A DNA stretch of 64,000 nucleotides, from contig NZ_FPJZ01000008.1 of NCBI RefSeq assembly GCF_900119485.1, positions 1 through 64,000 of the forward strand, given 5' to 3'. The position numbers were made by a program, and so were the translations under genes. Under the pieces are notes generated by a model. It was not told the DNA's origin, did no database searches, and saw only the letters and a list, made by a program, of their open reading frames with translations. The DNA is from Thermoactinomyces sp. DSM 45891 (GTDB lineage Bacteria; Bacillota; Bacilli; Thermoactinomycetales; Thermoactinomycetaceae). Every line of letters starts with the position of its first letter. Position 1 is the stretch's first letter. This document shows, piece after piece, positions 41,738 to 50,179 of this stretch.

Positions 41738-42094
41738 ATGACTGAAGCTAACGGTGGAATCATTCGAATCGCCGATGATGTAGTGGCGGTCATAGCTGGG
41801 ATGACAGCTAGTAAAGTTCCTGGAATTTCCAGTATGTCCGCAGGTATGACAGAGGGGCTTGCTAAACGAGTAAGTGGTAAAAACCTGACCAAAGGGGTAC
41901 ATGTGGAAGTTGGGGAGCGAGAGACAGTAGTCGACTTACGCGTAATCGTTGAATATGGAAAAGAGATTCCCGCTGTATGTCGTGAGTTACAATATGAAGT
42001 AAAAGAAGCGGTAGAGAACATGACAGGACTCCATGTTGTTCAGGTGAATGTTAAGGTGGAAGGCGTAGATTATCAAAACCAGACTATCTTATAA
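41738..42094 (+). CDS. Asp23/Gls24 family protein
   Basis: 118 residues from ATG 41738 after AGGGGTG. Family features: 'GGIIRIADDVVAVIAGMTAS', 'VPGISSMSAG', 'GVHVEVGERETVVDLRVIVE' and 'VKEAVENMTGLHVVQVNVKV'. Homologous to YloU/YqhY and Asp23, membrane-associated or envelope-stress proteins of Firmicutes; YqhY has been tied to fatty-acid metabolism. It has no neighbours in its transcript, and a strong terminator follows. Confidence 0.92.
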   Translation: MTEANGGIIRIADDVVAVIAGMTASKVPGISSMSAGMTEGLAKRVSGKNLTKGVHVEVGERETVVDLRVIVEYGKEIPAVCRELQYEVKEAVENMTGLHVVQVNVKVEGVDYQNQTIL

Positions 42095-42117
42095 TACTGG
42101 GCAAATGGACTTTGAAA

Positions 42118-42174
42118 CAACAAATAACAAAGGAGATGCGCTTTCAAAAAAGCATCTCCTTTGTTATTTGTTCT
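42118..42174. terminator. Bidirectional terminator
   Basis: AACAAATAACAAAGGAGATGC (42119-42139) pairs perfectly with the complementary sequence at 42152-42172. Confidence 0.88.
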
Positions 42175-42206
42175 AAATGGATGTGGATATGTAGATGAGT
42201 AGCAGC

Positions 42207-42554
42207 CTACGCACTGGCAAGAGCGTTTTCGAGTTCGGCTACTTTTTGGTGAACTTCTTCAGTTAACTCTGCTGGAATTTCGGAATTTTCATCCATTCCA
42301 TGTGGGAAGAAGTGACGTACGAAGTAGGGGACGTCTAATTCTAGACGGGCTTTTGGGCTCTCTAATTGTTTTTTGTTCACCACGACAGCACGAAGACGTA
42401 GGTAGTAATCCACCTCATCAACCGTATACTTTATATCGTACGTTGCTTTCGTATAATCCCAAGCTCCGCGGAAGAAGCCGAGCCCAGACATGATGGCTTC
42501 TAAGTCTTTGAACTCCTTTTGGACTCCTTTTGTTTTCGAATCACGAAAAAACAT
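42207..42554 (-). CDS. yugN: YugN-like family protein
   Basis: 115 residues matching the YugN-like family: 'EFKDLEAIMSGLGFFRGAWD', 'YDIKYTVDEVDYYLRLRAVV' and 'FVRHFFPHGMDENSEIP'. Function unknown. The start has AAAGGAGG upstream. Shorter than B. subtilis YugN (about 130). Confidence 0.85.
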   Translation of the reverse strand: MFFRDSKTKGVQKEFKDLEAIMSGLGFFRGAWDYTKATYDIKYTVDEVDYYLRLRAVVVNKKQLESPKARLELDVPYFVRHFFPHGMDENSEIPAELTEEVHQKVAELENALASA

Positions 42555-42667
42555 AGTGTGTGCCTCCTTTGCAATGCACTACTGACATCCTCAATGATAA
42601 TATGAAGAAGATCATCGTGCAACCGAATACCATTTTAGCTGGAAAATATCTGGAGGGGAAATAGATT

Positions 42668-43867
42668 ATGAAACAGATGATAGAGAAAATATATCCAAAA
42701 ATCGTAGGAATACGTAGATATTTACATCAACACCCTGAGCTTTCTTATCATGAGGAGCAAACAGCAGCACTTGTAACCAAACATTTAACGGAGCTGGGTT
42801 TAGAAGTGAAAACGCGGGTGGGTGGTTTACATGGCGTGACAGGTTTCTTGAGAGGATCGAAACCGGGACCTACTGTGGCGCTTCGAGCGGATATGGATGC
42901 TTTGCCCATTGAAGATGCAAAAAATTCCGTGTATCGATCGACCGTACCGGGAGTGATGCATGCTTGCGGCCATGATGGGCATACAGCTACCTTGCTGGGA
43001 GTAGCTGAGATCTTGTCCGAGATGAGAGACGAAATAGAGGGACAAGTCTTATTCATTTTCCAACCAGCTGAGGAAGTTCCACCAGGCGGGGCGTTTGCAA
43101 TGGTGCAAGAAGGGGTTGTGGATCAGGTGGCCGGCATATTTGCCCTACATCTGTGGGCGACTAGTCCAACAGGGACAATTGGAACGCGATCGGGTGAGTT
43201 GATGGCAGCGGCTGATAATTTTACGATTGAAATTCAGGGAAAGGGTGGACACGCTGGAATCCCTCATCAATGTGTCGATCCGATCGTGATTGCCTCCCAT
43301 CTTGTTATTCAATTACAGAGTATTGTAAGTAGACAGATTGATCCGCAAAAAGCAGCTGTGATATCGGTTTGTAAGATAGAGGCGGGCGATTCTCATAATG
43401 TAATTCCTGATAGTTGCCTGATTTTAGGAACCGTTCGGACGTTTGATATGGCTGTTCGCGACTCGATTGTAGAAAAGTTGGATCATATGTGCCAAGGCAT
43501 AGGAAAATCATTTGGAGCAGAGTGCAAACTTACCTATGTAAATGGTTACCCAGCCGTTGTAAATCATCCAGAGGCGACAGAGTTAGTCCGGAGTATAGCA
43601 CTGGATGTAGTGGGTCAGCAGGGATTAGTCGAAACGGAACCGATAGCTCCTGGTGAAGACTTTTCTTATTTCCTCCAAAAGGTACCCGGTGCCTTCTGCT
43701 TTGTGGGTTGTGGTAATCCTGAGCAATATTTTGGGTCCCATCACCACCCTCATTTTGATATCGATGAAGAAAGTATGAAAATCGGGATGGAATTACTCGC
43801 AAACCTAGCGCTTCGGTTTTTGGACAAGGAAAGCAGTCGTGCTGAGCTTGCGGAGTGCATGGAATAA
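42668..43867 (+). CDS. M20-family amidohydrolase / aminoacylase
   Basis: 399 residues of the M20D amidohydrolase family: 'RRYLHQHPELSYHEEQTA', 'VALRADMDALPI', the metal site 'VMHACGHDGHTATLLG', 'FQPAEEVPPGGAFAMV' (catalytic Glu), the lid 'GKGGHAGIPHQCVDPI' and 'PIAPGEDFSYFLQKVPGAF'. Members cleave N-acyl amino acids, hippurate or indole-acetyl conjugates; the exact substrate is not evident. GGAGGGGAAAT precedes the ATG. Confidence 0.92.
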   Translation: MKQMIEKIYPKIVGIRRYLHQHPELSYHEEQTAALVTKHLTELGLEVKTRVGGLHGVTGFLRGSKPGPTVALRADMDALPIEDAKNSVYRSTVPGVMHACGHDGHTATLLGVAEILSEMRDEIEGQVLFIFQPAEEVPPGGAFAMVQEGVVDQVAGIFALHLWATSPTGTIGTRSGELMAAADNFTIEIQGKGGHAGIPHQCVDPIVIASHLVIQLQSIVSRQIDPQKAAVISVCKIEAGDSHNVIPDSCLILGTVRTFDMAVRDSIVEKLDHMCQGIGKSFGAECKLTYVNGYPAVVNHPEATELVRSIALDVVGQQGLVETEPIAPGEDFSYFLQKVPGAFCFVGCGNPEQYFGSHHHPHFDIDEESMKIGMELLANLALRFLDKESSRAELAECME

Positions 43868-43922
43868 GTAGGGACTGGAGAGACTACTGAGGAATATTCA
43901 ACGATAAAAGGAGTTTTTTCCT

Positions 43923-44360
43923 ATGAGTAGTCCAGTTCGAGAGATCATGTCAACAGATCTTCAAGTTCTTTCACCGGATGATAATATCTATGAAGCAGCC
44001 CTCATGATGAGACAAAAAGATGTGGGGATCATCCCCGTCTGTGAAAATGGAAAGATTTGTGGAGTGGTTACGGATCGAGATTTAGTCATTCGTGGTATTG
44101 CAGAGAAGCGTCCGAATTCAAGCCAGATTGGGGAAGTGATGTCGGATGAACTTGTAACGGGGAGTCCAGATATGACTGTCGACGATGTAGCATTGCTAAT
44201 GGCTGATTACCAAGTCCGACGCTTACCTATTGTGGAGAATGAGATGCTAGTTGGTGTGGTTTCATTAGGAGACTTAGCAGTCCACATGCCGTATATGAAC
44301 GAAGCAAGTGAAGCATTAAATGAGATTTCACATAATACGGATCACGGATATGTCCAATAA
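43923..44360 (+). CDS. Two-CBS-domain protein
   Basis: 145 residues made of two CBS domains: 'VREIMSTDLQVLSPDDNIYE' to 'GVVTDRDLVIRGI', and 'IGEVMSDELVTGSPDMTVDD' to 'LVGVVSLGDLAVH'. A stand-alone Bateman module that probably binds adenine nucleotides. AAAGGAG upstream. Its stop codon lies within a 28-base inverted repeat. Confidence 0.9.
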   Translation: MSSPVREIMSTDLQVLSPDDNIYEAALMMRQKDVGIIPVCENGKICGVVTDRDLVIRGIAEKRPNSSQIGEVMSDELVTGSPDMTVDDVALLMADYQVRRLPIVENEMLVGVVSLGDLAVHMPYMNEASEALNEISHNTDHGYVQ

Positions 44361-44409
44361 CCAAAAGCGATTCCTTTTACGGGAATCGCTTTTGGTTATT
44401 GGACATATC
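44347..44409. terminator. Long perfect hairpin, bidirectional terminator
   Basis: A 28-base perfect stem (44347-44374 with 44382-44409, seven-base loop) overlaps the end of the CBS gene. It separates convergent genes. Confidence 0.75.
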
Positions 44410-44419
44410 AGAGTATTTC

Positions 44420-45073
44420 TTACGTAAATGTCATCGTAGGGACTCCTGATTTGATTGTAAAAGGTTTTTGCCTAGGCTCTTTTTCGATCACTAACATGCT
44501 GTCGTAGTAGGTCATGGAGCCAATCGAAGTGGTGTATTGATCCACTTCTTCGTTATGCCATCCATATAGGGAATCCACTATATTTTTGGTGTAGTTAATA
44601 AAGTTTTCCTTACTATTCTTACCACCTCCATAGGGTGTAAGATAGCTGGTGTGCATATCTTCTATGAGATATACACCATTAGGGGAAACCTCTGAAAACA
44701 TTTCTTCAAATGTGATTTTTTGTTGATGCATATGATGGCCCCCATCATCAATGATGATATCGAATTTAGGGAGGTGTGGTTTTATTTGCTTCCAAAAATT
44801 TCGATCTCCTTGATCGCCTATGATGATATTAATTCGCTCTTCTACCAGTTCTTTGCACTTTTCATAAATATCTAAGCCGTATATCGTGGCTTGTGGACCA
44901 AAATAATTTTTCCACATTTGAAGAGACCCGCCGTGATAAACTCCAATTTCTAATACATTTATTTTTTTATTTACAAATCGACTGAAATGCCGCTCGTAAA
45001 TATTTAAATAATGATCCCATTTATCAACCAAATGATTGTTATTCGAAAAAAAGTATTCCCGTAGTCTACTCAT
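44420..45073 (-). CDS. SAM-dependent methyltransferase (MycE-like)
   Basis: 217 residues from ATG 45073 after AAAGGAGA. A Rossmann SAM-binding motif 'INVLEIGVYHGGSLQMWKNY', 'IYGLDIYEKCKE' and 'FDIIIDDGGHHMHQQKITFE' with the metal-binding Asp-Asp-His-His pattern, then 'NGVYLIEDMHTSY'. These features recall macrocin-type sugar O-methyltransferases. No biosynthetic cluster surrounds it, and A+T content looks higher than in its neighbours, so recent acquisition is possible. Confidence 0.78.
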   Translation of the reverse strand: MSRLREYFFSNNNHLVDKWDHYLNIYERHFSRFVNKKINVLEIGVYHGGSLQMWKNYFGPQATIYGLDIYEKCKELVEERINIIIGDQGDRNFWKQIKPHLPKFDIIIDDGGHHMHQQKITFEEMFSEVSPNGVYLIEDMHTSYLTPYGGGKNSKENFINYTKNIVDSLYGWHNEEVDQYTTSIGSMTYYDSMLVIEKEPRQKPFTIKSGVPTMTFT

Positions 45074-45223
45074 TTGAGTTCTCCTTTGCCTGGGTTTTCT
45101 ACTCTTAAATGTATTATGGTTCAACCAATTTAGACCCTTGAAAGAGCGATTCTACTTAAAAAGGAATCACTTTTTTTGTTTGTGTAAAAACTAATGATGA
45201 CGATAGATAAGAAAGGATGGTTT

Positions 45224-45580
45224 ATGATGATTTTTACAACGATTGGACATCAGCAATTGGTTCATCAACATGTTGTGTATGAAGTATTTCTATGCACCCT
45301 TCAATCGGATCAACAGAAGATGACGAGATTTTCACTGAAATTCAGGGATGTATATCACGGATGGTTAAAGCGTTTAGAGGAACATGCTATTCAGCAGAAG
45401 GAGTTTGTAGAGCGTGAATTAGAGCAATATGGGGTGCGAATCCTAGCTACAAGACTGAAGTTAGGATATCGAGAAGTAAGGTATCTCCATCAAGATGCTA
45501 CATACACAGATAAGCTTTTAAATGAATGGTTGAAGAAAGAGTGTGAGCAGCTATTTTGTTCGTACACGTATTTGATGTAG
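45224..45580 (+). CDS. Hypothetical protein upstream of spoVAC
   Basis: 118 residues from ATG 45224 (AAAGGATGG upstream; ATG 45194 is less supported). Mixed composition with a helical middle ('YHGWLKRLEEHAIQQKEFVE'). Not recognised; it does not resemble SpoVAA or SpoVAB, which precede spoVAC in Bacillus. It is 55 bases from the spoVAC start and may be sporulation-expressed by association. Confidence 0.65.
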   Translation: MMIFTTIGHQQLVHQHVVYEVFLCTLQSDQQKMTRFSLKFRDVYHGWLKRLEEHAIQQKEFVERELEQYGVRILATRLKLGYREVRYLHQDATYTDKLLNEWLKKECEQLFCSYTYLM

Positions 45581-45635
45581 GAATAAAATTGTACTTCGGG
45601 TGCAGGCTAAAGAAGATGGAAGGAGTGTACATAAG

Positions 45636-46103
45636 TTGGATAAACAATCAAAGAAAAAGAAGAAATTAGAAGATGAATATCAACAAATAGCTGATAAATA
45701 TCGACCGAAACCAAAGGTATTTATGAATTGCCTCAAAGCATTTTTAGTAGGTGGATTTATCTGTGTGATCGGCCAAGGTCTAGGAAAATTATACGCTCAT
45801 TTTGGCATGGATCCAGTAACTGCTGCTAATACGACTGTAGCCACTTTGGTATTTCTGTCCTGCCTATTAACAGGGCTTGGAGTATATGACACGATTGGTC
45901 AGTGGGCGGGAGCAGGGACTGCTGTTCCTGTAACCGGTTTTGCCAATTCGATGGCATCTGCGGCATTGGAACATAAATCAGAAGGCTGGGTATTGGGAGT
46001 TGGAGGGAATATGTTTAAGATAGCAGGTGCCGTCATTACATTTGGAGTGGTTTCTGCGTTTTTAGTGAGTCTTATTCAAATGATCGTAAAGATGTTTATC
46101 TAG
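45636..46103 (+). CDS. spoVAC: Stage V sporulation protein AC
   Basis: 155 residues from TTG 45636 after GGAAGGAG; a GTG at 45600 is also open. It matches SpoVAC: 'FMNCLKAFLVGGFICVIGQG', 'TVATLVFLSCLLTGLGVYDT', 'GAGTAVPVTGFANSMASAAL' and 'EHKSEGWVLGVGGNMFKIAG'. SpoVAC is an inner-membrane mechanosensitive-type channel component for Ca-DPA movement during sporulation and germination. It is directly followed by spoVAD. Confidence 0.95.
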   Translation: MDKQSKKKKKLEDEYQQIADKYRPKPKVFMNCLKAFLVGGFICVIGQGLGKLYAHFGMDPVTAANTTVATLVFLSCLLTGLGVYDTIGQWAGAGTAVPVTGFANSMASAALEHKSEGWVLGVGGNMFKIAGAVITFGVVSAFLVSLIQMIVKMFI

Positions 46104-46119
46104 GAAAAGAGGAGGGAGA

Positions 46120-47142
46120 ATGGTGCATCGACGCTGTATTGGATCAAGTACATTTCAATTTTTAAATGATGTACGCTTACAATCAAGTGCTGCTGTAGTG
46201 GGACCTAAAGAAGGAGCAGGACTTCTAGGTAGAGAGTTTGACCTGATTCACAATGATTTATATGCAGGGCAGGAGACGTGGGAGAAGGCCGAGCGGAAAA
46301 TATTAGAGGATGCTGTAAACATAGCGATTGAGAAGGCGGGACTTAAGACAAAGCAAATCGGAGCGTATCTCGCTGGAGATTTGTTGAATCAAAATATTAC
46401 AGCCTCTTTTTCTGCTCAGACGACACAAATCCCATTTATGGGTGTTTATGGAGCTTGTTCGACTTCGATGCTATCTTTGCTTTTAGCCACCTCATTAGTA
46501 GATGCAGGATTTGTGCAGTATGCAGTAGCAGGGGTAAGTAGTCATAACTGTACAGCAGAGAAACAGTATCGTTTCCCAACAGAGTTTGGTGGTCAGAAGC
46601 CTGATACAGCCCAGTGGACTGTAACGGGAGCAGGAGCAGGAGTTGTGGGGATCGGGGGGGATGGCCCCTGTATCACACATGCTACAGTAGGTAAAGTAAT
46701 GGACCTAGGTGTAAAAAATCCATTTGATATGGGCTCAGCCATGGCCCCCGCTGCCGCAAATACCATTGCAACTCACTTTCAAGATACTGGGAGAAAACCA
46801 AGTGATTATGATCTCATCGTAACAGGCGATTTGGCTACTGTGGGCCATCCGATTGCTAGAGAATTACTGATGAATGAAGGATATCAAATGGGGGAGCGAT
46901 TCCGAGATTGTGGCATGATGATCTACAGTGAGGAACAAGAACAGTTTGCTGGAGCAAGCGGATGTGCTTCCAGCGCCTGTGTAACCTATGGACACCTTAT
47001 GAAAGAAATAGAAAGAGGCAAACTTCACCGTATCCTAGTCGTTGCAACGGGTGCCCTATTATCACCTATTTCTTACCAACAAGGGGAGCCCATCCCTTGT
47101 GTAGCCCATGCTGTTGCGTTTGAGTCGGATACGCATAAATGA
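46120..47142 (+). CDS. spoVAD: Stage V sporulation protein AD
   Basis: 340 residues with the thiolase-like SpoVAD fold: 'GREFDLIHNDLYAGQETWEK', 'YLAGDLLNQNITASFSAQTT', 'GVYGACSTSMLSLLLATSLV', 'NCTAEKQYRFPTEFGGQKPD'. It binds DPA at the outer face of the inner spore membrane. GAGGAGGGAG precedes the ATG. In other spore-formers spoVAE(b) follows; here the next gene is unrelated. Confidence 0.96.
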   Translation: MVHRRCIGSSTFQFLNDVRLQSSAAVVGPKEGAGLLGREFDLIHNDLYAGQETWEKAERKILEDAVNIAIEKAGLKTKQIGAYLAGDLLNQNITASFSAQTTQIPFMGVYGACSTSMLSLLLATSLVDAGFVQYAVAGVSSHNCTAEKQYRFPTEFGGQKPDTAQWTVTGAGAGVVGIGGDGPCITHATVGKVMDLGVKNPFDMGSAMAPAAANTIATHFQDTGRKPSDYDLIVTGDLATVGHPIARELLMNEGYQMGERFRDCGMMIYSEEQEQFAGASGCASSACVTYGHLMKEIERGKLHRILVVATGALLSPISYQQGEPIPCVAHAVAFESDTHK

Positions 47143-47282
47143 AAATAAACTAAGGGCGATATGTCTGATCTCCGCGATGTTAGTGTAAATATCGTTGTTC
47201 ACATCTACAGGAAATCGCCCCTTCATCACGAACATATCTCTAGCTAGTTGCACCACGACTCAGACTTGAAGGAGAATGCTCG

Positions 47283-47816
47283 ATGAATGCGATTTTGTCC
47301 TATTTACCTGCAATAGAAGAAAAGCGAATTCAACAAATCTGGCTGGAAGCGACGTACCGATGTCAAATTGAAGATGCTGATACGTTTCCACCTCAACTAG
47401 TTTATCAAGTTGCCAATGGATACGAAGTGAAAGGCTTGCAGGTTGCCTTGGAAAGGGTGATTCCACAGCAAACATCATTTTGTATCCATTGTTTTGGAGT
47501 GGGTATGACGGGAGTTAGGAACCCGCGATTCTACATTCCCATTGTGAAGAGCTATCCCCTTGTTCAACTTCAGCAAACCATTTGGGAAGAGACAAGATTG
47601 ATTCGGATGGGGATCTGCCCTACATATCAACCGAATGAATGGATACCACGTATCTATTTTCCGTTTGTTAGGGTGACCCCATATCAAGCTTCTAAACTGT
47701 ACAACGATTTAAAACAGATGATGACACAAGATCATATTTTTATTCAACAAGTATCTTGGGTCTCATCGAAAGCCACTGGAGCGGGACAAAAGAGGGATTT
47801 TTCATTTTTATCATAA
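47283..47816 (+). CDS. Possible degenerate 2H (LigT-type) phosphoesterase
   Basis: 177 residues; the layout recalls the 2'-5' RNA ligase/2H fold, but where HxT motifs would be expected it reads 'FPPQLVYQV' (residues 38-46) and 'WIPRIYFPF' (near 118), so both catalytic His would be replaced. If correct it is a non-catalytic binding protein. The family call is tentative. It follows spoVAD after 140 bases in which no gene is convincing; GAAGGAGAATG precedes the ATG. Confidence 0.45.
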   Translation: MNAILSYLPAIEEKRIQQIWLEATYRCQIEDADTFPPQLVYQVANGYEVKGLQVALERVIPQQTSFCIHCFGVGMTGVRNPRFYIPIVKSYPLVQLQQTIWEETRLIRMGICPTYQPNEWIPRIYFPFVRVTPYQASKLYNDLKQMMTQDHIFIQQVSWVSSKATGAGQKRDFSFLS

Positions 47817-47887
47817 AAATTAGGTTTCACCAGGAAGATAGGAGGTATTATAATAATAACAAAGTGATATCACTTTGATAACAAAAT

Positions 47888-48763
47888 ATGAAATGGGTGA
47901 TAAGTTTGGAGCGGATGAAAGAGCAAAATGCTTGGCATGTGAATGGATTTCTTGCTATGTCTGTTCAGTTGCTTATATTGTTTGTTGGTGCAGTTGTGCT
48001 AGGCACTTCTGAAGACGGGGGTCAAGTGTTCGGTATCATTTTATTTGTGATAGGTCTGCTGCCATCTGGTGGGTATGTCGTGATCCAGCCGAATGAGTCG
48101 CGTGTATTTACGTTTATGGGGAAGTATATAGGTGAGCTTCGGGAAGAAGGATTCCATTTCGTAAACCCGTTCTCTCAACGTACAAAGATTAGCTTACGGG
48201 TACGGAATTTTCATACAGATCGAATAAAGGTGAATGATGCAGACGGAAATCCTATCGAGGTTGCAGCGGTTATCGTGTGGAGAGTAAAGAGACCAACCCA
48301 TTCTACGTTTCATGTGGATGATTATAAGAAATTCGCCGATATTCAGAGCGAAACGGCTCTTCGCTCCCTAGCAAGCCATTTCCCCTATGATGCTCCACAG
48401 GATGGATTGTCTTTACGTGGGAATCCAACTGAGATTATGAATACCTTTGAGAAGGAACTTCATGAGCGTTTAGAGATTGCTGGGATCGAAGTAATGGAAG
48501 CGAGAATTAGTCACCTTGCCTATGCACCTGAGATTGCGCAAGTGATGTTACGTAGACAACAAGCCTCTGCTGTAATTGCTGCTCGAAAGCAAATTGTGGA
48601 AGGTGCTATGGGCATGGTAGAGACGGTACTGGCGAAATTAGAGAAGAAGGGCTTTGAATTAGATGATGAGAAAAAGGCAGCTATGGTGAATAATTTACTC
48701 GTCGCCTTGGTCTCAGAAGGTAATGTAAACCCTGTGATTAATACAGGTACCCTTTATCAATAA
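47888..48763 (+). CDS. SPFH/band-7 domain membrane protein
   Basis: Up to 291 residues; the start may also be TTG 47906 or ATG 47915. Two membrane helices (about 20-65), then the SPFH domain: 'GYVVIQPNESRVFTFMGKYI', 'GFHFVNPFSQRTKISLRVRN', 'AAVIVWRVKRPTHSTFHVDD', and a helical C-terminus 'AARKQIVEGAMGMVETVLAK'. SPFH proteins build membrane microdomains. Its stop overlaps the next start (TAATG), so the two are translationally coupled. Confidence 0.88.
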   Translation: MKWVISLERMKEQNAWHVNGFLAMSVQLLILFVGAVVLGTSEDGGQVFGIILFVIGLLPSGGYVVIQPNESRVFTFMGKYIGELREEGFHFVNPFSQRTKISLRVRNFHTDRIKVNDADGNPIEVAAVIVWRVKRPTHSTFHVDDYKKFADIQSETALRSLASHFPYDAPQDGLSLRGNPTEIMNTFEKELHERLEIAGIEVMEARISHLAYAPEIAQVMLRRQQASAVIAARKQIVEGAMGMVETVLAKLEKKGFELDDEKKAAMVNNLLVALVSEGNVNPVINTGTLYQ

Positions 48764-48948
48764 TGAACTCTAAAAAGAAATTCCTACTTCGTCTAGATCC
48801 AGACCTCTATCAGGACCTTGAAAAATGGGCAGCGGATGAGTTTCGAAGTGTGAATGCTCAAATCGAATTCATTCTACGCTCGTCTGTTTCAAAACATCGA
48901 AAGCCGGGGCAATCAAAGGATAAACAAAATACAGAAGGGGATCTCTAA
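48763..48948 (+). CDS. Ribbon-helix-helix (Arc-type) small protein
   Basis: 61 residues: 'KKFLLRLDPDLYQDLEKWAA' and 'SVNAQIEFILRSSVSKH' form a ribbon-helix-helix domain, followed by a basic/polar tail. It overlaps the SPFH gene by one base. Such pairs recur in Firmicutes, suggesting that the protein serves the SPFH partner rather than being a free regulator, but this is inferred from context. Confidence 0.83.
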   Translation: MNSKKKFLLRLDPDLYQDLEKWAADEFRSVNAQIEFILRSSVSKHRKPGQSKDKQNTEGDL

Positions 48949-49034
48949 GATCCCAGGTAGAGTAAGTATATTTTTATAGAAGTCCAAGCCATAACACCTC
49001 ATTCTTCATATCTAGGAGAAAGAGGTGATTTTTT

Positions 49035-50129
49035 ATGGAAAGTCATCAAGGGGGTCAGCGGTTTACCTTTCTCTATCAAAATGAATCCAGAGTAGAGCGT
49101 TTCTTAGAGCTAGGTTGTCAGATGGAGTATGTCGGTTGCTACACGCCGATGATAACAGCAACTGTGTCATCTTGGAAACAAATGAGAGAAATAGAGAAGG
49201 ACTCTGAATTAGTTCATGTAGAGTCAGAAAGTTCCCTCCAGCTACTTCCATACGAATTAAAAAAAGTTTATACAAAGAAACGCCCTGTAAAAACAAGACA
49301 AAAAGGTGAAGTATTACCTTGGAATATCCGTAGAGTTCTTCGAGGAAAAAGCCGAACTTTTACAGGAAAAGGAATTAAAGTTGGGATTATTGATACGGGT
49401 ATTGATTTTAGTCACCCCGATTTGAGTCAAAACGTCCATGGTGGAGTTAATATTATTGAGCCAGGAAAACCCCCTCATGACTTAAATGGTCATGGAACAC
49501 ACGTGTCGGGAGTAATTGGGGCAGCCGTCAATCAATTAGGTATTATTGGGGTGGCTCCGGATGTATCTCTGTATGCGATTAAAGTGTTAAATAAGAAAGG
49601 AGTTGGATCTCTATCTGATCTCGTTCGCGGGATTGAATGGGGAATTTCTAATAATATGGATATCCTTAATATTAGCATTAGTGGTGGCAAGGTGAGTCCA
49701 GTTGCATTAGAAAAAGCAATTCAAGTAGCGACGCGTAGAGGTATTTTTGTCGTTGCGGCTGCAGGAAATGCAGGACAGTTATCGGGCAAAGGGGATACAG
49801 TGGAAGTCCCTGCTAGAGTATCCAATGCAATTGCAGTGGCTGCACTTAGTAAAAGTAATAAGCGTGCCTCTTTCTCGGCAACTGGATCTACGGTAGATGT
49901 GGCCGCTCCAGGAGTGAAAGTAGTCAGCACATATCCGGGTATGAAATATGCTGCTTTAAGTGGAACCTCAATGGCAGCAGCTCATGTATCAGGGGTGCTG
50001 GCTCTTTTCAAACAGAAGCATCCAAAAGCAAGTCATGCGACGATTCTAAAGAAATTATTTGCTTCAACGAAAGTGCTTAGTTCATCAGGGCGAAACTCAT
50101 TGACAGGACGTGGCTTGGTACAATTTTAG
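49035..50129 (+). CDS. Subtilisin-like serine protease without signal peptide
   Basis: 364 residues of the S8 family. The triad is Asp120 ('VGIIDTGIDFSHPDL'), His153 ('NGHGTHVSGVIG') and Ser312 ('ALSGTSMAAAHVSG'), with oxyanion Asn245 ('AAAGNAG'). Residues 1-95 resemble an inhibitor-type propeptide, yet there is no Sec signal, so it is predicted intracellular or spore-located. A related gene is at 59990. The start follows AAAGAGGTGAT. Confidence 0.92.
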   Translation: MESHQGGQRFTFLYQNESRVERFLELGCQMEYVGCYTPMITATVSSWKQMREIEKDSELVHVESESSLQLLPYELKKVYTKKRPVKTRQKGEVLPWNIRRVLRGKSRTFTGKGIKVGIIDTGIDFSHPDLSQNVHGGVNIIEPGKPPHDLNGHGTHVSGVIGAAVNQLGIIGVAPDVSLYAIKVLNKKGVGSLSDLVRGIEWGISNNMDILNISISGGKVSPVALEKAIQVATRRGIFVVAAAGNAGQLSGKGDTVEVPARVSNAIAVAALSKSNKRASFSATGSTVDVAAPGVKVVSTYPGMKYAALSGTSMAAAHVSGVLALFKQKHPKASHATILKKLFASTKVLSSSGRNSLTGRGLVQF

Positions 50130-50133
50130 AAAT

Positions 50134-50176
50134 GAAAAAACACGCTTTCTCTAGAAGGAAAGGCGTGTTTTTTCAA
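50134..50176. terminator. Bidirectional terminator
   Basis: GAAAAAACACGC (50134-50145) pairs with GCGTGTTTTTTC (50163-50174). Confidence 0.88.
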
Positions 50177-50179
50177 TGT

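Noticed and set aside
47062..47256. Minus-strand frame of 64 codons at the end of spoVAD, and a 28-codon plus-strand frame at about 47160
   Set aside because: The first overlaps spoVAD and lacks a ribosome binding site; the second has only a weak AAGGGCG and no recognisable product. Neither is supported as a gene.
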